The position numbers and the translations under genes were made by a program. Source: Cristatella mucedo (Eukaryota > Bryozoa > Phylactolaemata > Cristatellidae). From it: a DNA stretch of 64,000 nucleotides. Location: assembly GCA_009760855.2 (NCBI GenBank), contig WPIO01000026.1, positions 4,047,501 through 4,111,500 of the forward strand, read 5' to 3'. Positions within the stretch are counted from its first letter, which is position 1. Each line of letters opens with the position of its first letter. The notes below the pieces were generated by a model. It saw nothing but the letters and a program-made list of their open reading frames with translations, did no database searches and was not told the DNA's origin. Below, piece by piece: positions 1 to 15,321 of the stretch.

Positions 1-1558
1 ACACGGATTTAAACGGTCATCAAATATTCCCACAATCTTCACCGTACGCAAAATATTGCTTTACGTAGTTTCCGCTCTGCGATCGCCAGAAAGTCCCGAA
101 CCGTTTCGACGAAGCTTTGGAAAACCCGCCCTTACCTGCCAGCGAGCTTACTGCTGAATGCATTGCACTCAACGATCTTCCTTATGTGTGGTCATACGAA
201 CCTTTGACCTTGGACTCAGACTTTGACCTTGGACTCAGACTGCTGAGAGAAGAACTTCTGAAGGTACTCGAAGGCTGCAGACTGCTTAACCTGAGCTGCG
301 GCAAAGTGTTTCATAAAGCTCAACTTGATTCACCTTCACTTTCAGCATGACAGAATCATTCTGCCAATTCGGAGCCATGCATCTACTGCGTTAGCGGCGC
401 CGCGGCAAAGCTTTGCCGCGGCGCCTTTCCGCGAGCTTGAATCTGACGGCGGCGATGAACCAGGAACGCTAGTGTCAACTGGGTGCACTGGCGTTTCAGA
501 GAGTCTTCGTCGGAGGAGCAACGTAGTCCGCCGCGCGCTCTGCTCTCGCCGTCATCAGCGCCGCGCGGCTCCGAGTCTGACTTCCGGCTCTGGCGTCCCA
601 AAAAAAGAAGAATCGAACCGTTTGTCGGACTGATCTAGCGGGAGACGCCAGATCGCCCGACGGTCTTCATCAAGCTTAGCTCTAGCGGCTTCACTCAGCT
701 CTCTCAGAATCTCTTTCGCTCTCTCGCTCTCTCTCTCTCTCTCTCTCGTAATTTCCGTGTTTCCCTTTGTTTGTCCGCTCATTCTGTCCCTTTCTTCTTC
801 TCGTGCTCCCTCGTTCTCAAGCTCAAAAACCCTTTCCGACAGCGCACAGAACATATAGAGCCTGTGAAATATACTCGAGCTGCATGGCGGCTGGAAATAT
901 TGTCACCCATGTTGGTGAGCAGACCACGGAGTCACAAGTCGAGGACACTGGGTCTTGGTCAGTCCGAGCTGAGACGACAGTAGAGCGAGGCCCAGCTCTG
1001 CTGCGACGGGTGCCTCGCGGCGGCGAAACGCTCGCGGCTGAGACGGCGGCGATCGCGTGCTCGGCCCGTCCGGTATGCGCTGCCCGTGTTTTCGCACCCA
1101 GGCCGACTTTGTTCGACAGCTTGGCCGCCACAAAGGCGCGGGCGCTAATGGCTTTTACCACCGTCGCCGCCGCCGCCGCCGCCGCCGGTACTAGTCTCTC
1201 CCTCCCTCACCACTGTGTCCTCTCGCCGCTCGGATGACTCCGTCAGCCGGCGGCGGCGGCGGCGGCAGGCATAGCGGCGCGGCCACTCTCTCGTTCCCGC
1301 TCGCTGTAGCGAGTCTCCTTTTCACTTTCGCGACTTTCTTTTCTTTTTTCCGACTTCCGCGACTTTCTTTCTGCCCTTGAGTTGCGTTGCCGTATGCATC
1401 TCGCATCGGCAGGGCGTGGCCAGTGAACTCGCGCCCCGGTGAGTTGGCGCGGCATCGGGCAGCGCCTAGGACGGCCAACCGTTAGGGGCGCTGATGGAGC
1501 GCGCTGGCTTGGCGCTGTGGTCGAGCGCGCTCGCCTTCAACGATCGAGGTCCCTAAGC
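1..1558. other. No recognisable gene; GC-rich with simple repeats
   Basis: No gene is supported here. The stretch holds a 19-bp direct repeat in two adjacent copies (202-239), a perfect 30-bp GC-rich palindrome (396-425), a CT run (about 720-750) and GCC-triplet runs near 1165-1188 and 1248-1266. Open frames exist on both strands in the GC-rich part (about 400-1450), but they overlap each other, lack convincing composition and resemble nothing I know. The CpG-rich composition is compatible with a promoter or 5' exon, but nothing specific supports that. Confidence 0.5.
396..425. repeat. Perfect 30-bp GC-rich palindrome
   Basis: The two 15-base arms are exact reverse complements around the centre AAAG|CTTT (410/411), with outer arms of alternating G and C ending GGCGCC. 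It would form a very stable cruciform or RNA hairpin. No tract of T follows, so a terminator-like role is not indicated. Its function is unknown. Confidence 0.9.
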
Positions 1559-2442
1559 GTGTAGCTGGATTAAAAGGCTTTGCTCTTCTAATAGGTGATG
1601 CTATTGTGCGACCTTCACCTCGTGCTCGTAATCTAGGTGTCGTGTTCGACAGCTGCCTCAATTTCAAAAGCTTCATTCAGAAGACTGCCTCTACAGCTAG
1701 CCATCACATCCGATCCCTATCCAAGATTAGAAGCTGTCTCCCACAGTGGCTTGTAAACAATTTAACTAGCTCTTTAGTTCTGTCTCGGCTTGATTATTGT
1801 AATTCCCTTTTGGCTGGGCTACCAAAGAAAGCTATAATGCCACTACAGCGGACTATGAATATGGCTGCAAGGCTGGTCTTCAAGTCCCAGCGGTTTGAGC
1901 ACGTGTCACCTTTGCTGGAAGAGCTAGGATGGTTGCCGGTTAAGCAACGGATGAGAGAAGAGTTCTTATGCTGACCCACAAGGCCCACCACGGCTTGGCT
2001 CCTTCATACCTAGCTGAACTGCTGCATCAGTTTCAGCCTGTTCGCGCCCTCAGGTCCTGTGTGGACAATAAATTAGCTGTCCCATTCCTCCGCTTAAAGA
2101 CAGTTGGCGACAGAAGCTTTAGCTCTGCAGGTCCTAGACTGTGGAACTCGCTTCCACAATTCTTACGCAATGACAACTACTCTCCAACTGCCGACTATGG
2201 CACATCTTTTTCAGCGGTCCTGAACTGCTACTTCTATGCTACTCACTACCTCAACTGCTCTCCTGACTCTGCTCTGCTTCCAACTTTCTCTTTGTTGCGA
2301 GAGACGAAGTCTGTTGGCTACCGAATGCGTACCGAAAGCCGCTTGGGCTGTGAGTGCGCTATACAAAACTCTCCTGCGTAACGCCCACATGGTCTTTATG
2401 ACTTTGTGGAGTTACTGACGGAGATACATTACATTACATTAG
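1559..2442 (+). mobile_element. LINE-B (CR1/L2-group) non-LTR retrotransposon, 5'-truncated copy
   Basis: This is the 3' part of a non-LTR retrotransposon that I call LINE-B. It encodes the region C-terminal to the reverse transcriptase palm: first frame 1606-1974 with RNLGVVFDSCLNFKSF, SRLDYCNSLLAGLP and ELGWLPVKQR, then second frame 1968-2381 with RLKTVGDRSFSSAGPRLWNSLP. These motifs are typical of the CR1/L2 group. A frameshift plus small deletion after VKQR separates the two frames. The copy ends in a tail built from ACATTACATTACATTA, the family's 3' signature. The same 3' region recurs at 20598, 26288, 35262 and 52885. The endonuclease and palm are missing through 5' truncation, so the copy is dead. 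Confidence 0.88.
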
Positions 2443-4440
2443 TATCCGGGTGTTGTCCGTGTAGGGAAGTCGCGGGGGCCGCATTGGTCCCACTGGGGAC
2501 GCAGTCTTCCAAGAGGATGTCGCTCGGTTTGGGGGGAGGGGGGAGGGCGCAGTTCAACGTCAGCCACATGCAGCTGAGCTGCCGGAGGCGTCGAAGTGGC
2601 TGTCAAGACATCGCCGTGACTCAGGCGCGGAGCCAGCAATTATCTGATTGACCCGAAATTCCAAACACCAGTAATCGCTCCGGTGCGTAAATATCGCGCA
2701 ACAGTTGGCTGCGATTGGTCTGGTGCGTGTCCTGCAACCACCAGGATCTCCGACTCATTACCCAATCTTAAAGACCTGGTTATTTACGTCACGGCCGCGC
2801 CAAGGCGCAGCTGATCGCCCGCCTGTAGCGCACCGCAGCCGAGCGCCCGCACTAATGCTTTCAATTCCCGATCTTGGAATTTGTTTTCGTCTAGTTTGAT
2901 GGTGAAAGGGCGATTCTCTCGCCGCCGCTACGCCTTCCTTCCGCCCGTACTCGCGCGGCTGGAGCTCTGAGGTCGAAGGTGCAGCTATCGACACTTCCGG
3001 CAGTCGGACGCTGCGGGCGCGTCCAGATGTTTGCAGTGCCACGCCGCCGCAGCGGAGCGCGCCTTATCGGCCCGGTGTGCGGAGGTTCTGTCTTCAGCGT
3101 TCTGTCTTCGGCGACTCGTTCCGCTTCGGCTCGCGTGCGCCCGCATGCGTAGCTTGGGGACGACGTCGCGCGCGATAGCTCGCTCAGCCGCGAGCGCCTC
3201 CTGTCCGTGCGGCTCTGCGCTAGGCCAAGCTGAGAGGCGCTGGTCGCAGCTCTTCTCGCTAGAACGCTGGGTAGCTGCTGCATTGCACGAGGGCCCAGCG
3301 ACGGCTGCCGCTCGGCTCGTCGCGTGACCCCGACTTGCGACGCCAGCGGCGGCGGCGGCGGCGCAGTCGCGGCCGCTGTCGGACGCGGCATCCGCCGCAG
3401 CAGCGACTCGTCGTCGCAGTCGCGTCCCGCTCTCGTGCTCACCTCTCTTTTTCCCTGAGAGACCGCGCATTTTCGCTGTTTTGGCAGCGACGCAGGGCGC
3501 CGGCGATCGGAGCCTGTAGCGCCAAGACGAAGCAGCCCCGCATTTTTAACGCAAGGTTTAACTTAAGTTTTTAAGTTTAAGTTAAAGTTTTAAAGATTTA
3601 AAGCTTAAGTTTTTAAGTTTTTTTAAGTTTTTTTTAAGTTTTTAACTCTGCTTTGGACTAGCGGCACTCACCTTCGATGGAAGAGGTCAAGGTCATTGTA
3701 TTTGATCGCCGAGGTCGTGGTCCCGAGTACTGTCGCGTATGTGAAGAGCCCGAATAGAGATTAAGTTCTCTTAGGACCTTAGAAAAATTGATATATATAT
3801 ATGTGTGTATATTCATATATATACATATATATATACCTATGTATATATATATGTATATATACCTATGTATAGACCTTGAAGCGGTAGCGGAAACCCGGGC
3901 CACCGGACCGATCGAAGACTTGCCGGACCGCGGGTCTCTTACAGGGTGAGAGCGGTAGTGGGCATTGAGGTGCTGCTGTTCAGCGCCTGTTGTCCGCCAC
4001 AGTTTTTAGCAAACTTCGACGACTGCGAACTATTTCGACACACACACCCCGCTAGAAATAAAGGCAGAGCAACTTAAAGCTGCAAGCAACTGGAAAAGCC
4101 TACCGCGATAGTCCAGCGGCGCCCAGAGCACTCAGAATTCGCTCTGATCCTTCATGAGGGTCTCTGATTCTCAAGTTCAAAATGGACGCGCGAAAGAAAT
4201 GGGAGCGCCGCCCCGGCTCGACCTCGCCGGGGAGATAGGAATGCATCGGAAGCAGGCACGCCAAGCGGCCAGAGCGGGTGAGAGCGCACGCATCGCACCC
4301 ACGTCTGTCTCTCGACGACGGCGAGCTGTGACCGATAAGATAAACTATTAGCTGACTGCCGACGAGTGCCTCTAATACGCCCAGTAGACAGCCTGATTAA
4401 GGTAAAGGCGTCGGGCCGCGGGTCGATCCGACAGAGACGA
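2443..4440. other. Intergenic; GC-rich island and AT-rich simple repeats
   Basis: No gene is recognised. A GC- and CpG-rich block (about 2900-3540) has overlapping open frames on both strands but no protein signature. It is followed by a low-complexity AAGTTT-type tract (3550-3645) and an imperfect TA-rich tract (about 3790-3880). An AATAAA hexamer lies near 4057, but no transcript can be inferred from it. Confidence 0.5.
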
Positions 4441-5175
4441 CGGTAGAGGGTCTCATTTAAATGCGAACGGCGCGAAGCTTAGGGCGACGAAAGCAGGCTC
4501 GCAGAGCGCGCGCTCAGACGCGCCGACGCCAGCGGCGAGCAACTGCCCCGCATGGCGTGGCTCTGAGCGCCTTAGCGGGTCGCGAGCGGCGGGCGTGCAG
4601 CGATCGCGCGAGCGAGGCCATCGCCGCCGCCGCCGCCATCGAATGCAAATCGGGAGTGTACGCCGCCGCTCGTAGGTCACTCGTGCCGCCGAGCCACCTT
4701 CGGAGCCTGACTGTCTCGAGTGAAGGCGGCCGCCCTCGGCGCCGCCCGATCGCTACGGCGCGACTAGGCCCACCGCCGAGGGCGGTTCCGCCGTCGTCGG
4801 CGGCGCCGAGCGGTCGGTCCTGCGGCTGGAGCCGGTGCCAGCGCTCGCACTGGCTCCACGAGCTCTCCGCTCCGGGACAGCTGGCCGGCAGCGGGCGAGG
4901 GCTCGGCAGCGGCCCTCGCCCGCTGCCGGAAGCCGAGCAAGGGCCGCTGCCGGCATTTGAGGTCGGCATTGGGCGCGGCCGCCCGCTCGCTCGGCCGCTG
5001 GCTAGAGGAGTTCGGCGAATCGCACGAGTGAGTGGGCGTGGCCACGGCCCTCGCGCCAGCTGCTCCCTCGTCGGCCCGCGGTAGGCGGTGGCCGGCACGA
5101 TCGTGTTCGTCGGGGCGAGAGCGCAGTTCGGCCGGCGGTAGCGACGACGGCGGCTGGGGCGGCGGCGGCGAGATC
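4441..5175 (+). promoter_or_regulatory. GC/CpG-rich 5' flank of the first P2X gene (probable 5' UTR and promoter)
   Basis: The 0.7 kb before the P2X start codon is strongly GC-rich with dense CpG and GCC-triplet runs (for example 4620-4640). No protein domain is readable, although frames stay open because of the composition. Its place directly upstream of a coding exon suggests a CpG-island promoter and 5' UTR. There is no clear TATA box. This is inference from composition and position only. Confidence 0.35.
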
Positions 5176-6426
5176 ATGGGCTTCCTGCCGCGCCTCCGAG
5201 CCGAGCTCGTCGGCTTCTTCGAGTACGACACGCCCAAGTTCGTCCACGTGCGATCCAAGGGGATCGGCGTGTTCAGCCGGCTGACGCAGCTGCTCGTCGT
5301 CTGCTACGTGATCGGCTACGACCTGGTGCTCGAGAAGGGCTACCAGAACATGGACGCGGGCGTGAGCGGCGTGACGACGAAGGTGAAAGGACTCGTGCAC
5401 ACCGACGCCGCGACGGCGCCGCCCGGTCTGGGCGGGCTGGTGCTCGACCCGGCCGACTACACCGTGCCGCCGCAGATGAACGGCGCCTTCTTCGTCACGA
5501 CCAACATGATCGTGACGAGGTCGCAGGAGCGCGGCAGTTGCGGCGAGGACAGGGCCGTGAAGGAGGCGGAGTGCAGGTCGGACGCTGACTGCGCGCCCGG
5601 GCGCGTCCTGCCGACGGGCAACGGCGCCTGCACAGGCACGTGCCTTCGATCTAACGGCAGCAGCGGCGGCGGCGGCCGAGCGGCGGCGGCCGCCGGCGTG
5701 TGCGAGGTGTTCGCTTGGTGCCCGATCGAGAACGACACGGTGACGCAGTCGGTGGCTCTGCTCGCCGACTCGCGCGACTTCACCGTGCTCATCAAGAACT
5801 ACGTCTACTTCCCGTACTACAAGAAGCACCGCAGCAACATACTGGCCAACGCCTCCAAGTCGTACCTGCGAAGCTGCAAGTACGACGCTAGAACAGACCC
5901 GCACTGTCCCATATTTCGGCTGGGCGACGTCGTCGGCTACATAGAGGGCGAGGACTACGACCGGCTGGCGCTCACCGGCGGCGTCGTGTCGATTCGCATC
6001 GACTGGGACTGCAACCTCGACTTCGACATCAAGCACTGCCTGCCCACGTATAGCTTCGCTCGCCTCGACGGCGACGCCACGGACGCTCTGGTCGCGCAGG
6101 GCTACAACTTCCGGCACGCGTACAAGTACGTGGAGAACGGCACGGAGAAGCGGACGCTGGTGAAAGCGTACGGCATCCTTTTCCTCGTGTCGGTGACGTC
6201 TCGCGCCCGCGCCTTTCACGCCATACCGCTGCTGATGAGGATCGGCAGCGGCTTGGGCCTGCTCGGTCTGTCCGCCATCATGTGCGACTTCCTCGTTCTC
6301 TACATCGACCGCAAGCGGAGAGCGGTCAAAGTTAAAAAGTTCGAGAGCCTCAACAACATCAGTGGTGACGCTAGCCACGATTTGTGCCTGAACGACGAGA
6401 GCCGGCGACAAAGGCAGGACCTGTGA
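5176..6426 (+). CDS. P2X-type ATP-gated cation channel, intronless (paralogue 1)
   Basis: This encodes a 416-residue P2X purinoceptor subunit, a trimeric plasma-membrane channel opened by extracellular ATP and permeable to Na+ and Ca2+. The order of features is canonical: N-terminal DTPK phosphosite (18-21); first transmembrane helix about 36-55; ATP-contact lysines in VTTKVKG (K69, K71); six head cysteines (C122, C133, C139, C156, C176, C182) and the later pairs C234/C244 and C279/C288; NFR (311-313) and K330 in VKAYGILF; second helix about 352-377; and the C-terminal YxxxK retention motif (Y376-K380). N-glycosylation sequons occur at N160, N186, N225 and N321. The frame is open further upstream, but the ATG at 5176 has A at -3 and G at +4 and gives a normal-length N-terminus. 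Vertebrate P2X genes have about a dozen exons; here the coding region is one uninterrupted exon. C152 is an extra cysteine. Confidence 0.95.
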   Translation: MGFLPRLRAELVGFFEYDTPKFVHVRSKGIGVFSRLTQLLVVCYVIGYDLVLEKGYQNMDAGVSGVTTKVKGLVHTDAATAPPGLGGLVLDPADYTVPPQMNGAFFVTTNMIVTRSQERGSCGEDRAVKEAECRSDADCAPGRVLPTGNGACTGTCLRSNGSSGGGGRAAAAAGVCEVFAWCPIENDTVTQSVALLADSRDFTVLIKNYVYFPYYKKHRSNILANASKSYLRSCKYDARTDPHCPIFRLGDVVGYIEGEDYDRLALTGGVVSIRIDWDCNLDFDIKHCLPTYSFARLDGDATDALVAQGYNFRHAYKYVENGTEKRTLVKAYGILFLVSVTSRARAFHAIPLLMRIGSGLGLLGLSAIMCDFLVLYIDRKRRAVKVKKFESLNNISGDASHDLCLNDESRRQRQDL

Positions 6427-10483
<4,057 letters not shown>

Positions 10484-10490
<7 letters not shown>

Positions 10491-10522
10491 AACCTATATA
10501 TATACGTATATAGGTTAATATG
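10484..10522. repeat. TA-core inverted repeat at LINE 3' end
   Basis: The arms ATATTAACC and GGTTAATAT flank a TATATA/CGTATATA core just beyond the 3' end of the endonuclease-type LINE. Copy 2 ends in a similar but different TA-core hairpin. Confidence 0.75.
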
Positions 10523-11133
10523 CCTACAGTATGTGAGTATCTGTATATAGACACTTCCAACCACTAACTACACATGCAAACGCACTGTGCGAAAGCGAAC
10601 ACGCCCACACGGTTATGCAGAGAATTACTCGGAGCACTTCTGCTGTTCGCCGCTCGTCGATACGGCGTGTCTGATTGACAGTGTCCTCTGAACTCTGACG
10701 CTGATTCCGATTGACGCACTGCCCGAGCTCGTGACTGGACGGGCCGAGGTGTTCCAGCTAGGGTTTTCGAAGCGACTGGCTGCAGAGCGTGCTCAATGAT
10801 GCTGCTTTTTGTGTGAGCTCTTTGTCGCACCCGCGGCAAGTTCGCCGGGAGAAGCACTCGTTGAGAGCACTCGCTGAGGCAGCCAGAGGGCAGCCATCGC
10901 ATCATCTGTAGCTGCGGCTTCTTCGAATTCTGGAGCGTAGACCCAGAGCGGCCAAAGGCTTTTTTTTATTACTTATTACTTATTATTTACTTTTCGTCAA
11001 ATGTCGCGTAGGCGAATTTCTTTTTTATTTGTCTCGTGTACGGCATCGACAAGAGAGCGTTTTTATCTTTTTCAAGGTAAGCCCAAATCGGCACTTCTGG
11101 GTTTGCATCCGATGATGGCCATCTTTTCAGAAG
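10523..11133. other. Intergenic; nothing recognised
   Basis: No gene or repeat family is recognised. A minus-strand open frame (10564-10905) has no identifiable motif. Confidence 0.4.
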
Positions 11134-13388
11134 TAATAATAATAATAATAATATTGCACTTGATAAAGCGCCCTCAGAGAACTTAATCTCTTTCTAGGCG
11201 CTTTACATTTGCTGCAAAGTGATACGCAATAGAATAGTAAGTAAAATCATGCTTGAAAAACAAACAAAATGAAAGGGTTAGGCAACTCGGTTAGGGGTTA
11301 CATGCACTGGGTTAGCATGCAAATGTGGTTAGTGGCAGCATGAACAGTGTCAGCACGCATAAGCACATCGAGGACGAATCACAAGGACCCACTAAATGCT
11401 GTCCTAAATAGGTATGTTTTTAAGTTTCTTTTAAATGTGGTCAGGTCAGGGGATGTTCTGATGCAGGTCGGGAGGGAGTTCCAGGCTGTGGGAGCATACG
11501 AGCTAAATGCACGGTCTCCAAAGGATTTAAGGTTTGTACGAGGTATTTCTAGACTGTTGGATTCCGAAAAGCGGGTGGTACGATGCTTTGCCTGATGGGG
11601 TAGTATATCTGAAAGATAGGCTGGAGCCATAGAATGAAAAGACCTAAAAGTGAGCGACAAAACCTTGAAGTCAATCCGTTGCTTGACTGGTAACCAGTGC
11701 AGGTCGGCGAGAAGTGGAGTAATGTGGCAACTGCGACGCTCACGACAGACAAGCCTAGCTGCAGAGTTTTGCACCAGTTGCAATCGCCTGATCGCACATG
11801 CTGGTAGGCCAGTAAGCAGTGAGTTGCAGAAGTCGAGACGAGATGTCACGAATGCATGGACCAACTTGGACGTGGTATCCTTATCTAAACAAGCCCTAAT
11901 TTGAGCAATGTTATGAAGCTGAAAATAGGCTGATTTGACTGTGGAGCTGATGTGGTCGTCTAACGAGAGGTCGCTTTGGAATATGACACCTAGATTTCGA
12001 GCTGATGCAACTGGAGATATGCTGGCAGAGCCAATTTTGAAAGTCAGCCTTTCCAATTTCTGAATAACACTAGGTTTGCCCATAACTAGTAAGTTAGTTT
12101 TTATCATCGTTTAGTTTTAGAAAATTTGCTGCCATCCATGATCGGATGTCATTAATGCATGCAGCAAGTGAGTTGAGAGAATTTGAGGTGCTCGAAGGCT
12201 GGGATGGATCAAAGCAAAGGTACAACTGAGTGTCATCCGCATAGAAGTGAAAGCCTAGATTGTGCTTGGCAATCACATCAGCGAGAGGGAGAGTATAAAC
12301 GGTGAAAAGGACCGGACCTAGCACAGAGCCCTGAGGTACTCCATATTTTAGAGGTACTTCAGATGAGCTTTGTCCATTCACGTCAACACTCTGGAGTCTC
12401 CCACTGAGATAGGACCTGAACCACTGCAGAGCAGTGCCAGTGATGCCCAGGCGAGATGAGAGGCGCTCTAGAAGTACTTTGTGATTGATGGTATCAAAAG
12501 CTGCCGAAAAATCAAGCAAAACAAGAAGAGACACTCTACCCATGTCTGCATTCCTAAGTAGGTCGTTGTATACCCGAAGCAATGCTGACTCTGTGGAGTG
12601 ATTAGCTCTAAAGCCAGACTGGAACTTACTAGCAAGGTGTGAGGTTTCGATATACGAGTTCAGCTGGTCTGCCACGACCCGTTCCAGTGTCTTTGATAGG
12701 AATGGTAGAAGGGAGACTGGGCGGTAGTTGCTTACGTTCTCTTGGTCTAGTGTAGCTTTCTTGAAAAGTGGCCTGACTACAGCTTTTTTGAAAGGTGCTG
12801 GGACCTGACCTGAGGCTAATGACATATTAATGATGTTGGTTATGCATGGCAGCAGCAGATCAATGCAACGTAGGAGCAGGACAGTGGGAATAGGGTCCAG
12901 TGGACTTGTTGTCTTCTTTGATTGAGATACGAGCTTTAGGACTACATCACTAGTGACCTGTTTAAATGCAGACATTGAGGCGCAGCCAGGAACCGAGGAA
13001 CAGCATTCTAGTGGGAAGGTTGTCATCGCAGGGATGGATTCCCTGATTTTGTCTATCTTCTGCAAAAAGAATCGAGAGAAGCGATCGGCTAGATCATCAC
13101 AAGGATCATCAGGTAAGGAGCTAACCTGGGAACGGTTGAGGAGATGGTTTATTGTCGACATCAGCATTTTTGGATTGTGCATCTGTGATTCAACAATGTT
13201 TCTATAGAAGCTAGACTTAGCCTTTGCTAGGATCGATTGGTACGACCTACAGTAGTCTTCATATGCCTGTCGATGGACAGTTAGTCCGGATCTTTTGTAT
13301 GCCTTTTCAAGCTTTCGTTTAGTAGGCTTGGCTAGTTTAATGTCTGTGGTAAACCATAGGCCGTCTGGGCGGGGGCGCACTGTGCGCT
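11134..13388 (-). mobile_element. L2-type LINE, 5'-truncated but nearly intact ORF2 body
   Basis: This is a non-LTR retrotransposon of the L2/CR1 group, read on the minus strand and ending at 11134-11153 in an (ATT)n tail preceded by the family's hairpin-like 3' end (GCGCCTAGA...GGGCGCTTTATCAAG). Minus frame 13380-12094 has the full RT palm: NYRPVSLLPFLSKTLERVV, motif A LLDFSAAFDTI, motif B YGVPQGSVLGPVLF and catalytic motif C FYADDTQLY. The following frame (12107-11379) carries [44 protein letters not shown] and the terminal FKRNLKTYLF block. The two frames are separated only by one extra A in an A run at about 12100. The endonuclease is missing through 5' truncation near 13388. Confidence 0.92.
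12094..13380 (-). pseudogene. L2 LINE reverse transcriptase frame (5'-truncated, frameshifted)
   Basis: This 428-codon frame contains the connector and RT fingers and palm, with the catalytic YADD intact and all motifs in order. It ends prematurely at LNDDKN because of a single-base gain; the protein would otherwise run on into the C-terminal frame that starts at 12107. The N-terminal apurinic-type endonuclease was never inserted, so the copy cannot be autonomous. The low number of lesions suggests a recent insertion. Confidence 0.85.
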
Positions 13389-14959
13389 ATGTCAAAGTAA
13401 GTAGCCTGAAACCGTCAGCAGCAATAGCGGCCCGTTTTATTTCTTTGTGAGAATTTCTCAAAGAACTGTGATCTACTTTTTCTCGCCAACTTTATTTATC
13501 TAATGGCTTAGTCTGGGCTCATCGTGTTTAAGATCTATTTGTAGGCAACCGGTACCAAACGCTGCCAAGGTCTGTTGGAAAGTTTTCATTTTGATTTAAT
13601 TTGTTGCTTACTCTTCTGAGGTCAGATATATTAGTTAACGAACTTGCGCATTCTAAAACTGTTCAGTTTGCAGAGTTTTATGGCAGGCATAAAGATTGTC
13701 ATGCGATTGCACTGAAGTGACTTTGAATGAGTCTACGGTACCCAAGGACACAATCGCTGACTCAACCACGCACTCGGATGCAAAGCATCGGGTTATCAGC
13801 ACTTCTTTTCAAATGGCTCCCAAACTTTCAAAGAATATGTACACAGCCAACCCCCCTACCCACGAAGCAAGAGGGTACTGCTGGTCGTCCATCACGAGCA
13901 GCAGTCCGAGGCCATAGGAGGAGTTCCTGCCCGATTAGCAGCCGTCTCCTCTCATCGGCTGGGCCAGCATCCCAGCCTGATCCATCAGTTAACTTGGACC
14001 ACCTGAGTCTGTTTGACATGTAGATGCAGTGCAGAGGTAGAGCGGAGGAACCGAGCAGCTTGCAGCAAACGCATGCGCTAAAGACGGCACATGCACCCAC
14101 GGCCCTGCAGGGGCTCACCGATCAAGAAAGCCTCTTCAGCTTGTCGTGGTAAGCAAGCTATGCTGGTAAACTCCAAACGGTTAACTGTCTGCGTAGGGAC
14201 ACTGCCGGAGTAGTAACGGTACGCATTTCACTTTGAACTTCAGCTTCCTCTCGCTACTTGATGAGCCAATCGACATTTCCTATTCATGCACTACCAATTA
14301 AAGCCCCCTAATTCTCAGAGTGATAATCTCTTCAATTGCGACCGTATAAAGCACTAACTGCTTCGACTGCCCTTGCTTGACTAATGGCTGCTGTTGTTTA
14401 TATTTGGAATTTTACTCAGGCTTAAATGGACTTAGAGGTGCATGCAAGATTCCGCGTACCAGAGAATGAAGAATGTCTTACGAAATCCCATTTCTGGCCA
14501 GAGATTCCGTAAAAGAGGCTGAGTGTACAAGTCCAAGGCCCGGCCGATCACATTGGGGTCGTAAGGAGCCCGCTAATTGGCTGGATTCTTCTGGGTTGAT
14601 TTTTCGAAGTCGTGTCTTGGAGCTTAGGATGTATAGCCAAACGGCATTGAGCTCATTAAGCAAATTATATTCCAAATTCTCTAATTCTTACATCGAGTCA
14701 CTTCATGCAATAACGTAGGCACCGAAATGGATCGTTTAATTACTGAATTATTATGTAAAGCAAACAGCAAGTGAGTGAGAAAATGACAGGAGACGAGAGA
14801 GAGAGTCAGTGACTGACGGAGAGACAGACAAAGAGACAGAGAGAAAGAAAGACAGAAAGCGAGACGGAAAGGGGAACAGAAATAGGCGGAAAGACGGAGA
14901 CAGACAGACATGCAGATAGACATAGGTAAAATGATGAAGAAAAAGACGGGAGAGAGACG

Positions 14960-14960
<1 letters not shown>

Positions 14961-15014
<54 letters not shown>
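14961..15014. repeat. (GA)n microsatellite
   Basis: Perfect GA dinucleotides at the end of a longer purine-rich degenerate tract beginning about 14790. Confidence 0.95.
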
Positions 15015-15017
<3 letters not shown>

Positions 15018-15240
15018 CCATGCTAAGAAAGTGTACATGAGCACAGGATCAAGACATTTGTAGCAGCCGCTACAAATTGACTACCCTATACATGCCAGCT
15101 GTGAGGGAAATCCCACTCGAGGCCATACATGCCCGAACCTAAATCCGCCTTGTAGTTGCAGGCAAAGTACACTAGCCTTCTGCTGCTTGGGCTAAGCGGA
15201 TGCACCCTTCTATGCCTGCGGTTCGGCCTAATCAAACCCC

Positions 15241-15287
15241 CCCTCTCTCTCTCTCCCTTTCTCTATCTGTCTGTATGTCTTTCTCTC

Positions 15288-15320
<33 letters not shown>

Positions 15321-15321
15321 C
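15241..15321. repeat. (CT)n-rich microsatellite
   Basis: Interrupted CT dinucleotides, opposite in sense to the GA tract about 230 bases to the left; the pair could fold back. Confidence 0.9.

Noticed and set aside
5002..6411. A 469-codon open frame antisense to the first P2X gene
   Set aside because: It mirrors the P2X coding region because of strong GC bias at third codon positions. It has no motif, and the sense strand carries an unmistakable P2X protein.
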